Assembly (NCBI GenBank): GCA_018296165.2
Contig: JACKQL020000100.1
Location: forward strand, 107,031-171,030
DNA length: 64,000 bases
From: Termitomyces sp. T153
Taxonomy: Eukaryota > Basidiomycota > Agaricomycetes > Agaricales > Lyophyllaceae
Direction: 5' to 3'
Under the pieces are notes generated by a model. That model saw only the letters and a program-made list of their open reading frames with translations, searched no databases and was not told the origin of the DNA. The stretch's first letter is position 1; each line of letters starts with the position of its first letter. The translations under genes and the position numbers were made by a program. Below, one piece after another: positions 32,944-45,684 of the stretch.

Positions 32944-34041
32944 TGATGTGCTCCTATGCCACCTAGTGCCATGCAGGAAACCTAAAAAAAAGAACCCAAC
33001 ACTAGTCACTAGATAGGGTAGCTGGCAGTAGGAAGTTAATATTTGAGGGTGAGTCAGTAACTGTCCCAGAGAATGAGAGCAAGTGCTGTATTGAAAGGTG
33101 AAGTGGAAATGGTTGCTATCTCTAGCCTAAGCTGCTAGTGACAGGAAGAAAAATGGATGAAGGCAGAAAGTGTTGCTAAGACAAAGCAAACTTTTAATGG
33201 TGGTAGAGGAGTTAGGGAGGAGAATAGAAGAGTGAAGGATGGTGATAAGGAGACCAAACAAAGGACAAACATAAACTAGTTGCTAGCCTCAGTTGCTAAT
33301 GTCACTAAGTTGAGATAACACAAAGGGCACCCACCATTGGTACCACACTAAGTTGGAGTCAAAGCTGGTGAGACTTGTTGCTAAGTCATTGTCAATAAAG
33401 AGTGAAGAATAAAGCAAACAATAGAGGCAAAATTGAAATCTCAAGCTGGTAGGCTTAGAGATGCATGGGTTCAATTTGAGGGGAGTAAGTCCAATGGAAT
33501 TTGATGATGTAGTGGCTATTTACAGGTAGTATTTATACTGTTTAAAAGTATAGTATGGGAAAGTAAGCAAATAATTCCTACTAGTGATGGCATCTGCCAA
33601 GGTGTTGATGGTTCATACAAGGCATCAATCTGTAACTAAGTGAAAAACTATAAGTGAAGTCTCTGAAGTATAGATGCCATTCAAGTATGTTGGTAAGCTC
33701 AACAAGAGAAATGGTAAGTAAAAAGGTACACATCTGGCAATATGTCCATATATGGGGCAAGAAAGCTGTTTTGTTGCCAAGAAGTCACTAGGGTCACTAA
33801 TAATTGTCACTAAGAAAGGTCTTGGCCTTACTGTTCTAGACCCAAAGTCCAGACTCCATGTGATATTCCTTGTGATTGGTAAGTCTTGTGGTCACTAAAG
33901 TCCTGTGCAAAGGCTATGTCAGTCCATACCCTGGGTTAGGCCTCACTTGCTGAGTGTCATGACTGTGCCAAATTAAAGTCATCAGCTGCTGCTAAGTCTG
34001 AAATGCCAAAAATGGTGCTCAGCAACAACTGGGTCTTATCA
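32944..34041 (+). mobile_element. Solo LTR, family II, copy C
   Basis: 1098 bp, TGATGTGCTCCTATGC...GGTCTTATCA, flanked by ATGG (32940..32943 and 34042..34045). Here the base before the 4-mer differs between sides (T and A), indicating that the true duplication is 4 bp for this family. Confidence 0.85.
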
Positions 34042-34166
34042 ATGGCCTTGTTTTAGGACTTTGTCCCCTATCCCAGCTCTCCTGAATCTTTTTCAAACTT
34101 TTGTTCATTTTCATGCCATCCACTATTTATCACTGGATCCATTCCTCTTTACCTTTTGTCTCCAAT

Positions 34167-36426
34167 ATGCCAGAAACACATATTGATGACAACACCCCAG
34201 TACCTAAATTGCCTCACTGTTCTCTATTATCTTTTGTGAACAGTGCTTTGACTCTTATGGCTGCAGACTTGTATTGGATTGTTCATTCTAGCTTTCTCTC
34301 TCTACATTCCCCAGTCTTCCATGATATATGGCTTAATCATCCATATTCCAGCTCCAGTACACTCATCATCCATTTTAACTCTGTATCCACCAATTGTCAT
34401 GACCCATTTCCAGAACCCTGGACCTCATTCCCAGCCACCTCACTTCCCCAGAGTTCACTCCCATCCCCCCCTTCAACTTCCCCAACCTTTGCCCATCCAT
34501 GGCACCCACTCCAAATAACTCCAACACTTTCCTGGCAAATCCCAGTGCCCCTCTGGCTAACTCTGATGCCTTCCCTGCAGCCATTGATGCCTCCCCTGCC
34601 TCTCCTAAATCCCTGGAACCCTCCTCCACTGTTTCTGACTCCAGTATACATCATCAACTCATCACCCTGGTTTTCCCAACTAACTCTGGAGCACTATGAC
34701 AACCCTGGGACAGCTTGCGTTCTTAACTGATTCCATCAGAATATCACTGCAGCCTGCCCCCTGATCACAACCAACACCTGTCAACTCTGTATGGCTCTGA
34801 CAAGCTCCACCACCAGACCTGCTATCCCCTAAAGCTCTCCAGTAGTCAGTATATAGGTCATAGAGTAGCATCCTATACTCTAGTCTTGATATTACCTACC
34901 TGCCTTACCTGATGTGTTTCTGATTGTTTCTCTTTTTGTGTTTTGTGTTCCATGTTATATTTCCTTTTTCTTCAGTTCTCTGGTCTTACCTCAGTCTCCT
35001 AGTCTTTTCTTGTCTCCAGTTCCATTATTGTTCTTGTTGTTATTCTGTATCTCTGCTTGAATCTATTTTTGTTCTCATCTCAATCTTGTCTCAACTCCAT
35101 CTCATCTTGTTTGACTCTGTTTCCATTATTGTGTTCAAGTCCTCTCAACCTTAACACCTTTACAAACTCTATGCTTATGATTATGACCTTCAAACATTCT
35201 TTAAACCAACTCTGGACCTTGCTATTCACTCAGCCCCATTGATCCCCCATCAAGCTCTGACCTGCTCCCATCACTCACATAGCCTCTGCTTACCCCACAC
35301 CTTCAATACTTGCTTCTGGGCTTGTACCTAACACTCCATCAAGTCTGACCCCTTCCCTGCAACTCATCTTAGACTTCTCTGGACCACCCTGGACTTGTTC
35401 AGATCACTCCCCATTGCTTATCCTCATAAGTCTCCAATGTCTAGACCTTCTCTGAACACCCACTTATCAGTGCAAGATATTGCATCTGCCTAGTAAGGAC
35501 TTGCCTAGTGTAGCTGATCCCCCATGGTCAGTGGAACCTGACACCAATGATCTTGCTCACTTTATCAATATACTCTATGGATGCCCAAGGTACCAACCCA
35601 TTCATCCATTAGGCAGTCAATTTTCTCACTTGACTTTTTTAAGCCCCTTTTTATGTGACCTAAAGATGACAATGGCCAAGATAGGATCACTGTTACACAT
35701 GGCTTTGATGTTCAATTAACCCTAGCTTGTGGATGCTGTCCATAGACATGTGTGTGCAGTTTATCCTATACAGTTGTCTGCTTGGAATTGTTATCAAAAT
35801 GATCTGCTGGTCCACATAATCCTCACTCATGAGTCAGAAATTGATCTCATCCCTATTGTTGCTTCTCATGGATTGCATGGCTGTTTGCCTGCCTTGTATT
35901 ATTGTGTGTGCAAGTGATATACCTTGGTATGTACTCATCATTTTTTTTGCATCAGCTTATACTGTATTACAAGACTGAAATTGAACATGGAACTTTACAA
36001 GAACCTAATGGCAAAATTGCTGTCTTGTCTCTAAAGGACCAGGTACAATGTATTGTTGGATGCAAGGCACTCCTATCTGCTAAATTCTATGTCTGAGGCT
36101 GGTCCCAGTCATACATTAAATTTTTTTGTTGTCATCCTCCTCAACTATGTGATGAGTCACATGCAAACATTGACACTCAGTTGTTTGACATCCCTCACTA
36201 CTCTTCCATTTCCAGAGTTCATGTACTTATTGACTGGAATAACAAATGGGACAAACATCTTTGCCATTCTTGCTATATGATCTGTAGACAGACCTTTCAG
36301 TCTAGGAGACAAGAGATTTGGGACAAACTGGCTATGTTCTTTGGTTTCAAGGATTGGTTGGTCCTGGTGTCTGAAGAATTACAGGTATGTCATCTAGCCT
36401 CTGATTTAATACACCTTGTGTTCTGA
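34167..36426 (+). pseudogene. BTB/POZ-domain protein, split by a solo LTR
   Basis: Starts MPETHIDDNTPVPK and contains ADLYWIVHSSFLSLHSPVFH, the usual BTB core (fungal relatives read ..F.VHRSILA.HSPVF.D). The frame stops at the solo LTR boundary (34394) in VSTN and resumes exactly after the duplication at 35549 as DLAHFINILYGCPRYQPIHP, the second half of the BTB fold. Later segments (SEIDLIPIVASHG, CLPALYYCVCK) and a Cys-rich end (HLCHSCYMICRQTF...W) follow the organisation of Agaricomycete BTB proteins. Frameshifts between segments and CpG loss mark it as a pseudogene. Such BTB proteins usually act in protein-protein or ubiquitin-ligase contexts, but this copy cannot make one. Confidence 0.6.
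34395..35543 (+). mobile_element. Solo LTR, family I, copy 3
   Basis: 1149 bp, TGTCATGACCC...AACCTGACA, flanked by CCAAT (34390..34394 and 35544..35548). Interrupts the BTB pseudogene without loss of target sequence. Confidence 0.88.
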
Positions 36427-37246
36427 CTACAATTAGCCTCATGTGTATGGACTGTGTGCCTTCAGTTACATTGAGTAGCTGTTATTTTTCCTCTTTTTTG
36501 TTTTTTTTCTTTCCTTCTTTTCTTTCTTCTAGCTGGACATTTTTCTTCTTCTTAATTTGGTTGTATGTATATTCTACAAGTTGACTATGCAATGCTTGTA
36601 ATTTTTTTTAATTTACTGGTCTGTTTGTACAGTATGTGACATCTTACTCTGTGCAAAATCTTTTATTTGGCATTGTAAAAATGGAAGACCCCTCCATTTA
36701 GCATTCACCCCAACAGTAGACTTGAGAACATGTGTTCATTTGATATCTGTCTTAGCACTTATCTAGTATATTATATTTAATTTTGTTCAAACTCTCACCA
36801 GTGTTGAATCAACATATGCTTTATAGTCCCATACCCAAACTGTCATTGCTGTGCATATTGCATGTTGATGTTCAGTCCCTACACACAGACATACAGTCTG
36901 AGCATATCTTTGCACCCTGTTATATGATTATCTGACATTTGTAACTCCAATCTGAACACAGGGGTCTTAGTGTGTTTAACTACATACATTAGTTACAGTA
37001 TGTTTGTTCAATAGGAGTCCCTGAAACATTATATCTTTTGACTGAACTTGGATAGCTTGTCCCTTCCTCTGCTATATTCTCTTGCACTTGTTGTTTCCAT
37101 GCTATGTTTGATCAGTTCAGCTCACCAAAACACTGTGTTTATCCCAACCTTGATGTGCAGTACAATCTTACTGCATTGTATTCCCAATATTGCTCTTTCC
37201 AACTCATCTCCTGTGAGCTATAGGACTCCCATTACAGTTTGGTTGT
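36427..37246. other. AT-rich, T-rich DNA upstream of the Helitron frame
   Basis: No coding frame could be supported. It may include the 5' end of the Helitron, but the expected 5' TC terminus cannot be placed without a second copy for comparison. Confidence 0.4.
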
Positions 37247-40200
37247 TTGACAGCTGATTGCAGTTCTGACTCCACACATTTTTTAGATGCACATTCCAAA
37301 GCCATTCATGCTAATTGGCCCAGCATAGCCTCACAGCAGTGGAAAGATAAACTTATCAGTCTGTTTTGTGAAGAAACATCTAGCAATGCATTGCAATGCT
37401 ACACTTGTGCTGCTTGTTTGCATGACAAATTTGTGCACAAAATGACGTGTGTACTGAGTACATCTATTGATTTGGATGTTTTGCATTATTCTGGTTATAA
37501 ATTGGACAATGAGTGTTCACAATGGCTTTCTTCCATGAATACAACCATAGATTCTGATGTAATGCATGACTCTAATTGTGCAAGTGGTTCAAATAACTTT
37601 GATACAAGTGTTGACATTGAAGAAGACTATTTGCTCAATGATTACTCACATCTGTTACCCTATCAGAGTGGACATTTTCAAAATATATTGTTGGATCCTG
37701 CTGGGGTGATAGAGCAAGGGACTGAGATCTATGATTTGCATCTGTGTCAGGAATGTCTGGGTGCAATTAAGAGAAAAACCTTACTCAAGCACACCCTAGC
37801 AAACAGGCTATTCTTGGATGAGATCCCCAATGTAGTGCAGAATCTGATACAAATAGAGCAATCCATTATCTCCTTATGCAGGGCAAATAATTGGATTGTT
37901 CAGCTCCCAGACCAAGAAATTGATAATGACATACCTGGTAAACAAAAAGGTATGTGTGGACATACTATTATCTATCCACAAGATCCTGGTCCTATCACAA
38001 GAATGCTTCCCCCTACTATTGACAAAATTGTGGCTCCAATATGTGTTATGTTTGTTGGTTTGATGCCTCCATCTGTGACCTGGCTCAAAAAACATGTGTC
38101 ACCATTAGTAGCTCATGCAGATCAAATTAAAGCCACTTTATGTTGGTTGAAAATGAACAACCCTTGATATCACTCTATTGAAATCAGTTCAGAATACCTT
38201 GACAAACTTGATAAACTTCTGTTTTTACCTTATCACATCAAGTGTATTCAATCTGGAACATGCTGCCACAATCTGACTGATTGTTATGATCATCACTCAT
38301 CAGACACTGACAGTGTTCAGAATCAACTGGACATTGCATTTGAAAATGTATTAATGTTGAATGCAGATGGAATTGTCAGTAGCCATGAGTTAAAAGCAGC
38401 AGCTATGCACCATGTCTGGGAGCATAAAGGGGCTTACATGCAGATTCCCCATGGTCTTGTACCTGTTAATTAGTTTGACAACCCACAGCTATTCCCCATG
38501 ATGTATCCTACTCTTTTCCCTTATAAATTGGGAGGATTTGAAAATCCTGAACATTTGGTTGGTTTATCATTTAAATCCCATGTGCAGTATCTATTTGCAC
38601 TACATGATGCTTGATTTCATGAGCATCACAGTTTTATGTTTACAGTGTTCAATATACTTCAGCATCAAGTGATTCTTTTGCATACCAGTTTGAAAGTTTG
38701 GAAGTCCAATTTTGATGAAGTAGCACAGCAGTTTAGAACCATAGGGCTTGCTTATATTGAACATGTCTCTGCACAGGTATGCAAAGGTGACATGATTACA
38801 GCCCAAGATGATGAAGAAAGACAAGTAATTCAGTTAATGAAAGAGGTATCCATTATCACATCTCACATACCTGACTCTTCTATAGCACATGTTTCTATGT
38901 GCAATGAAATAAGAGGTTTGATGATGCATTTGGGTATGCCTTCTTTTTATATCACCATAAATCCTGCTGATGTTTATAATCCCATCCTGAAGGTTATGGC
39001 AGGTTCAGACATTGATGTGGACAATTTAATGTCTGATGATGTTCCTAGATTCTGTGAGCAGTCTATACTGGTTGCCTGCAATCCTGTTGTTGCTGCCAAT
39101 TTTTTTCATACATACATGCACACATTTGTTGATTGCCTTCTTAAGTATGACCCAATGAGAAAAGATTTAGAAGGAGGTGTATTGGGCTTGATGTCTGGAT
39201 ATTATGGGTGTGTCAAAGCTCAGGGCCAGGGATTGCTACATTGTCACATGCTTGTCTGGCTTGAGGGGGCCCTAAATCCAGACAAGATAAAAAATTGCAT
39301 TTTGCAGGAGGGAAACAATGCTTTTCAAAAAAAAATGATTGCACTTCTTGATGATGCAATTACAACCCATGTGCCAGTTCACCCTAATCCATGTCCAGAT
39401 GTTCCTTTGAGCCATGTTCATCCTTGTACCATTCATAGTTTAAATGGGATGGTCAAAGAAACAATTCAAAATCATGCTGTGAACTTGCATAATGTTGTGA
39501 AGGCATGTCAGGTCCACCAGCATGGACCTACATGTTATAAGTATTCAATGAGCATGGATGATAGAGAATGCCACTTTGATTTAGATGCTGCAAAGTTTTG
39601 TCCATCAACTATGTTTGATGCTGAGACTGGAGAGGTTATACTTTGTTGTCGGGATGGAATGATAAATAACTATAATGACACTATTCTGGAGACCATGTGC
39701 TGCAATATGGGCATAAAGTTTATTGGATCTGGGACATCAGCAAAGGTCATATTGCATTACATCACCAATTATATCTCAAAGTCCCAGCTCAAAGCTCATG
39801 TTGCATTTGCTGCTCTTGAATGCACTGTTCATAGGCTTGAGGATTATGTTGCTGCAGATAATTTGATATCTCTCCATGCAAAAGCTATGTTGCAGAAATG
39901 TGCTCATGGTATGATTTCACATCAAGAGTTATCTGTGCAGCAGGTCAGCAGCCTCCTTCTGGGATATGAGGACAAGCTCACCAGTCATGAGTATCACAAT
40001 TTCTATTGGACACCTTTTGAAGTGTACATCAATGGACAGTTCCATAGTCTGGAGTGTTATCCTGAGGACAAGCTTGAATCATGCAATTTGGGTGTGTCTC
40101 TGGATGGTGTGTCTGAAAATCATGAGAATCACTTTGATTGCAGTGCAATTGGGTCAGAAAATACTGAAAATTTGTCTTCCATGCTGGTAGAACATGACAA

Positions 40201-42743
40201 AGTGGCAATAAAACAAGATGCATGTGGGAGGCTCTGTATGAAACCTTCTATCATTACAGATTATGTGAAGAGAGGCTTAGCTATTGAGAAAATGTTTTTG
40301 TAGGACTTTGTTGAACAATGTAACAAGATAAAGTTAAGGAAAGGTACTTATGTTGATAGCAAGACTTTCTGTCTAGACAATTTTATAAGCATTGTTGATC
40401 TACTGGCACTCAACAGCTGTGTATGTCTGACAATAGCATTGCATCATGATCATGAAGATTATGAGACTCATCATCACATTGTATGCCATCCATTAAGATG
40501 TCTGGTTGTTGTGCTGATAGGGCCAAGAATACCCAGAAGAGACTATATCAATACCCTTGCCCAGTATCACTGACTAATGTTGATGTTTTTCTGTCCATGG
40601 CACCATGTAACCAATCTCATAAGGCAAGGAGAAACCTGGAATTCTGCCTTTGAACAAGAAATAACAACTGGTTGTCTTGTGAGCAAATGGGCAAGGAAAC
40701 TCATAGATAACATGCAGGTTCTGTATGAGTGCAAAGACAGTTGTGATGAGCACTGGGCCAACAGATGGTTGTGGCAAAAGCCTTTCCAATTGCTCACAAG
40801 TTTACTGCAATGCATGATTCAACTAGGGGATTTTTAGATTTTGACAATGCTAGCATTGGTATGGTTAAATTTCTTTCTGGAATTGAGTGTTGTTATAGTG
40901 GATGGGAAGCTTCAAGGCATAATGATGTTTTTGCCTGCATCACCAGTGTGAGAGAGGGAGGTTTGATTGGAACTCAATCCAGTGCTACTCAAGGAGTAAC
41001 AATGTCAGACAGTGCTATGATTCTGGTTAATTATGATGATAATTTAAATGAGACGTCATGGCAATAGGCCTTTGAAGCCTGGCATGATCAATGGAAGCAG
41101 CTTGCCAGGAACACAGATGAGAGACTGGACAGCAGTGTCTTGCCTGCAATGTTTGAAATTGCTGAGCTTGGTGCAAGTCAATCTCAATCTGCTACATTCT
41201 CAAGCATTTAGAACTCTCATTCATCAACTGAGGTTGATGTGGATGTTCTTGTATCTGAATGGTCCTTAAATGAGGAACAAGAGTTCACTTTCACTTTGGT
41301 GACCAACCAGGTAATGCTTAGTACCTCTCACAATTCAAAGCCTCTTTTCATGTTCTTAAGTGGAGCAGCAGGTACCAGAAAATTGCATGTGATCAGTGTG
41401 TTGAAAGGTTTCTTTGAACAGCAGGCTGAGTCTAGGCAATTTTGTGTATATTCCTACATGAGGATCACAGCTTGTAATGTCACAGGAATAACCCTTCATG
41501 CCACACTGAATTTAGGATTGCATCTGAGGCAATGCATCTACTAGCAACAGAACTCACCTTCTGTGGGAGGGGGTAGATTTCCTATTCATAGATGAGGTAT
41601 CAATGATCAGCTGCAAAATGATGTGTCAGATCAGTCAAGCATTGTCTGAAGCCAAGGGAAACACATCTGCATTTGGAGGTATCAATATAATTTTTGCTGG
41701 CAACCTGGCTCAACTGCCCCCAGTTGTGGACCAATGTTTATATGGCAGGATCAATGTCACACATTGTAGTAAGTCAACTGCTGGGCAAGACATGATATTT
41801 GGAAAATTGCTGTGGCTCTTTATAGACAAAATCATTATTCTGACTAAACAGCATTGACAGATAGGAGAAGATGACATAAGGCTTCATCCAGCTACTAGCA
41901 CATTTATAGGAGGGACAATGTACATCAAATAATTATGTATTACTCACCTCTCAGGTCCTTTCAAATCTGCTTGTCTCATCCAGTCACAATTGATGGATTT
42001 GTTCACCAAATCAGGTTCATACAAGACTGCAATGGCCATTGCTACCTTTGTTTGTATATTGTTGAGATGCCAGATGCAGACTCTACACCTATGCCCAGTT
42101 TGCCTCCATGACATTATTCAATTCTGGTTGACTCAACATCAATCAAGTTTGTCAATGCATTAACCCACAAGAGATGGAACATTATTCACTGTCAGGTTCC
42201 TATAGTGCCTGTGTTTGTGATGACAGTACATAGGGTGCAAGGACAAACCATGCCTAGCATGATTGTGGACTTAGAATCATGCAAGGGAACAGAAGCAGCA
42301 TATGTCATGTTATCCCAAGCATCCTCAATAGATGGTGTAGCCATTTTTAGGCTCTTTTCCCAAAAAAGGATCCAATGTGCAATGTCCCAAGATCAGCACT
42401 TTGAAAAAAAAAATTGGATTTTCTATATTTAAAAACCATACAGCAGCACAGTACAGGCAAGAGAAGGGAATGTGCTGAAACAACTTTAATAGATTTGCCT
42501 CAGAACATGGAAGCTTACAGTAACTTCACTTGTAACCAACTGCCAAATGTGGACAATGCATCTACATTGTTAATTCAAGCACAGCCATATATCTTCAATA
42601 TTGGTGACTACTCACATTGCAACAATAGTAAAAATGCTGCATCTAGGATCCACAAGCATATCAATCATAGTGATTCTTGCATTCAAGATGACAAACACCA
42701 TGTGCCAATGGACCTTTATGATAAAGAATGTGATTATTCATGA
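37247..42743 (+). mobile_element. Helitron: Rep/helicase coding region, decayed
   Basis: One long former ORF with stops and a few shifts. N-terminal part (KAIHANWPSIASQQWKDKLI, CYTCAAC), then typical Helitron-helicase text (FMFTVFNILQ near 38640). The rolling-circle Rep HUH motif reads HCH at 39239..39247 (GLLHCHMLVWL). The two candidate catalytic tyrosines are in HYITNYISK (codons 39758 and 39770). PIF1-type helicase follows: Walker A is damaged (GAAGTRKLH, 41362..41388; GKS expected), Walker B is intact (FLFIDEVSMI, 41579..41608), then NIIFAGNLAQLPPVV and TVHRVQGQT. TGA/TAG stops near 38165, 38472, 38611 and 40301 fit CGA/CAG decay. Frame changes near 40,800, 41,550 and 41,860-42,200. Ends (5' TC, 3' hairpin-CTRR) not located, so the coordinates are those of the coding part. 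Confidence 0.88.
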
Positions 42744-42895
42744 GAGGAGATGTCTCAAGCCAATGCATCATTGTTATACAAAAAATGTCTCCTATCATTA
42801 GCCAATACCTTGAGTGTGAAGAAAATGAAAAAGGGAAAGGGGCAAGATTACACCATGTGATACTATTTGAACATTAAGGAGGTTTTGTGCAGTAC

Positions 42896-42903
42896 TATAA
42901 AAA
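42896..42903 (+). promoter_or_regulatory. TATA box of the Helitron companion gene
   Basis: TATAAAAA, 50 nt upstream of the ATG at 42953 and about 150 nt after the end of the Helitron frame, a normal position for a separate transcription unit. Confidence 0.5.
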
Positions 42904-42952
42904 GGTGAATGAAATATTGGTTCATTGTTCTGTACACCTGTAGCTCACTGAA

Positions 42953-44277
42953 ATGGTTGTCTCTCCTTCATTAGCTGATGAATGTCTGTCTTCTGGCTCT
43001 TACTCTGAGCTGGTGGCAGAAATCCATGCCCTAGGTAAATCATGTCTTGCAGATGTTGAGTATGGAGCTGATTTCCATTGGGTAACAGAACAGTGGTCTG
43101 GAAACTACATTTATAAACATGCTGATGGAGATGAGTTCAGAATCAAAATTTTTGGGCAGATTGCACCTTTGTCCTCTGGAACCATAATTGCAGCAAAGGG
43201 CAATTTCTATGCAGGGCAGTCAGGTAAATTGGTTTGTACTGCTTTAGCCATCAAAGTCCCACTAATTTGAAGCACTAATAAAGTATCCAGTTTAGGGCAC
43301 TGTCAGACAATTCAAAGGTCAAAGATGTGCTAGTGCTAGAAGTGCTGACTATGTGCAATGAGATTTTGTCAACATTGTTCTACAATCAGATAGGGTCTTT
43401 AAATGTGGTAAGAGAATTGGACGAACAAGAAATTGCTAAAGGGATGGTATGTGTGTTAGCAAGTAGCATCAATGGCATCTGACAATGTTGTGGAATAGGA
43501 TGTTCAAATTCATGATTGGGTTTGAAATGCTGCTGGTGACAACTCTTTGTTAAAGGATCATATCATCCTTCATATGTTACCAAAATATGGGGTACATTCT
43601 TTCTCTGTCCCACTTTGTTATTGTTAAACACTTGTTTGAGTAGAGCCTAAAAAAGGTGAAAAACATCTGCAAGTGAGTGGTAAAGCATTCAATCAATGAT
43701 ATCACCTCTGACAGTGACAGTACTGCAATGTCTGCATCCATTAGTTCTGGTCATGAAGACCCCATAGTTAGCACAGGTGCTTTCTATGACCCCAGACTCA
43801 ATGATGATTTCCACAGACCTTTTTTCAATTTAGTCTGAAACAAGCTGGTTCAACTCAATGTGTATGACCAGAATAACAAACTCATGGCACCCTGGAAATT
43901 TTATGATGCTTTGAAACCTGGAACACTTATTCTAACTGAATGCTCACTTCACTGTTTCTTGATGAAGGACAAGTCCACTTTGAGAAAAGTAAGGCACATA
44001 CATTTATTCTGTCACAATATTCACACTCCCTCAGGTATATCAACTAAATGCCCTTAGTGTTTGTATACTTGATGAGTCAGACAACAAACCGATTGCTTGA
44101 ATTGTGCCCACTGTGCCATCAATGGACAATTTTGTCAACTGCCATGTGAAAGAGATAGCACCTGCATCAGACACTTTCACTAGCTTCTCTGCTCCAAAAA
44201 GAAGAAAGGTTGAGAGTGTAGGACTGAGAGCCCCTGCATTGACCACTAAAAAGCTGAATACCAAAGACAAAGTCTGA
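42953..44277 (+). pseudogene. Helitron companion gene: possible OB-fold nuclear protein, damaged
   Basis: Three pieces on the plus strand. 42953..43270 begins MVVSPSLADECLSSGSYSEL and contains a beta-rich run (FRIKIFGQIAPLSSGTIIAA, then GQSGKLVCTALAIKV). About 43680..43988 gives a Ser/Asp linker and FYDPRLNDDFHRPFF, MAPWKFYDALKPGTLILTEC. A 46-nt intron (43989..44034) joins LRK to VYQLNALSVCILDESD; 44035..44277 ends with ASDTFTSFSAPKRRKVES, a basic motif like a nuclear localisation signal. The pattern LKPGTLIL.ECSLHCF...VYQLNA resembles an OB-fold strand order. Two in-frame TGA codons (near 43837 and 44098) and unresolved joining around 43270-43680 indicate decay. Plant and animal Helitrons sometimes carry RPA-like ssDNA-binding proteins; the same role here is only inferred. 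Confidence 0.45.
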
Positions 44278-44519
44278 GGGCAGGGGAGAGAGTGAGATGA
44301 AAGCAGATGGAGTTGTAGCACCATAAACTATGTACCACTTAAGATCTTATATATTGTTTAAAGTAAGCAGTGATATGACTCTATTTTAATATTTTATGGA
44401 CATCAATTGATTGTGGTTGGAGCCTGACAGATGATGCTCTATCTGGGTACATGCTCAAATATATTAATTGGAAATACTCCACAATGTAGGTGTGGTTCCC
44501 TCAATTGCCTCTATACTTG

Positions 44520-45322
44520 TCATTGACTTGATTGCTCACCCATGAAGAAAACAACAGAAACCATGCCTGTCTTAAATAGTGTGCTATGTCTTTGGACATG
44601 ATGGATGGTTGTAACAACTGTGACTGTTGTACTGGGGCCTCTGGTGTAATTCCACTTGAAAAGAATATCCACGTAAGGTGTACTTAGATAGACAACAGTT
44701 AAAGTGAATGATATCTGTACTTGAATTGAAATAAACAAGAGAATTAATTAGGTTCCTGTGTTTGAACATGATGTCAGGATAGGCACAGTAAAGCTCAGAT
44801 AAAGACAAGTAGTTCATAATGATGGTGCTGTGGAAGTCAAAAAGGGGGTGGATAGGGTTGTTCGAGGTAGATACAATGATGTTGACAGACCTTTGGATGT
44901 TGGCAGGATCTTGAAAAGTCAACATGTTCTCAATGTTTGGAAATTGACTGTAAGGGTGATTGCCCTCAAGTGCATGGTTGTGAACTTTCAGAAAGAGAAA
45001 TTGGGACATGAATTGGTCACAAATGTAAGATACTGCCATTTGAGGAACATATATGTTGAGGTCATTGGGGAAAAAGGACCAGGGATTCAAGAGGATGAGA
45101 ACAAAAGAACCTGAAACAACCTGTTTGCTCCAGTAAAGGAAGGAATGCAGTTAGACTGAAGCCAAAGCAGGCTAAGGTGTGGTTGAGTAAAGAAGCAATG
45201 TGCTCATGTGTGAGTTTGCAAAATTGCATGCTGACCTGGGCTAATGTGGAGATTTTGCAGATGTTGAGCTGACTGAGGATGCAGGAGAAGACATCTTTGG
45301 GTATTCTCACTAGTGTGGACAA
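44520..45322 (-). pseudogene. F-box-like protein of an Agaricomycete family, frameshifted
   Basis: Minus strand from ATG 45322. The N terminus (IPKDVFSCILSQLNICKIST and following) resembles an F-box, the Skp1-binding part of SCF ubiquitin ligases. After LLEQTG near 45120 a one-base shift is needed to continue as VVSGSFVLILLNPWSFFPND. The body has PNDLNIYVP, NHPYSQFPNIENMLTFQDPA and NPIHPLFDFHSTIIMNYLS, text I associate with a basidiomycete family of unknown function (SGS.AL.....PNDLDIYVP). Stops at 44584. Probably a gene captured by, or caught beside, the Helitron. Confidence 0.5.
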
Positions 45323-45684
45323 CGATTCACAGCATAATGCTTGTCCTGTTGTTGTTCAAATGTGTGAAAGATAAAATAATTAGAACTCATGGGCATTTGA
45401 CATTATGTGGGTTTCAAAGTATTATGTGGGATTTGAGGTATAGTCAACATGGAGGAGTGCATACTGATTTATACTAATTGCAAAGTGGCTAACATATAGA
45501 GAAGAACATTGGACCATAAGTCAGCCAATGAGCAAGTGGCAAGTAGTGGGCTGTGCAGTCAGACTTTGACCACCCTGAGTAGTTATGTACAAATATTAAA
45601 ATACACACTCATAGCAAATGCAGCAGAGTTGATTTACATCATGTGACATAGATACAAGGACATGTGACAAGTGTGTAGTATATT
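45323..45684. other. CpG-poor spacer
   Basis: Nothing recognisable between the F-box-like pseudogene and the next solo LTR. May include the 3' end of the Helitron. Confidence 0.4.

Noticed and set aside
34101..34730. 209-codon plus frame as one protein
   Set aside because: It crosses the solo LTR boundary at 34395; only the first part is BTB-derived.
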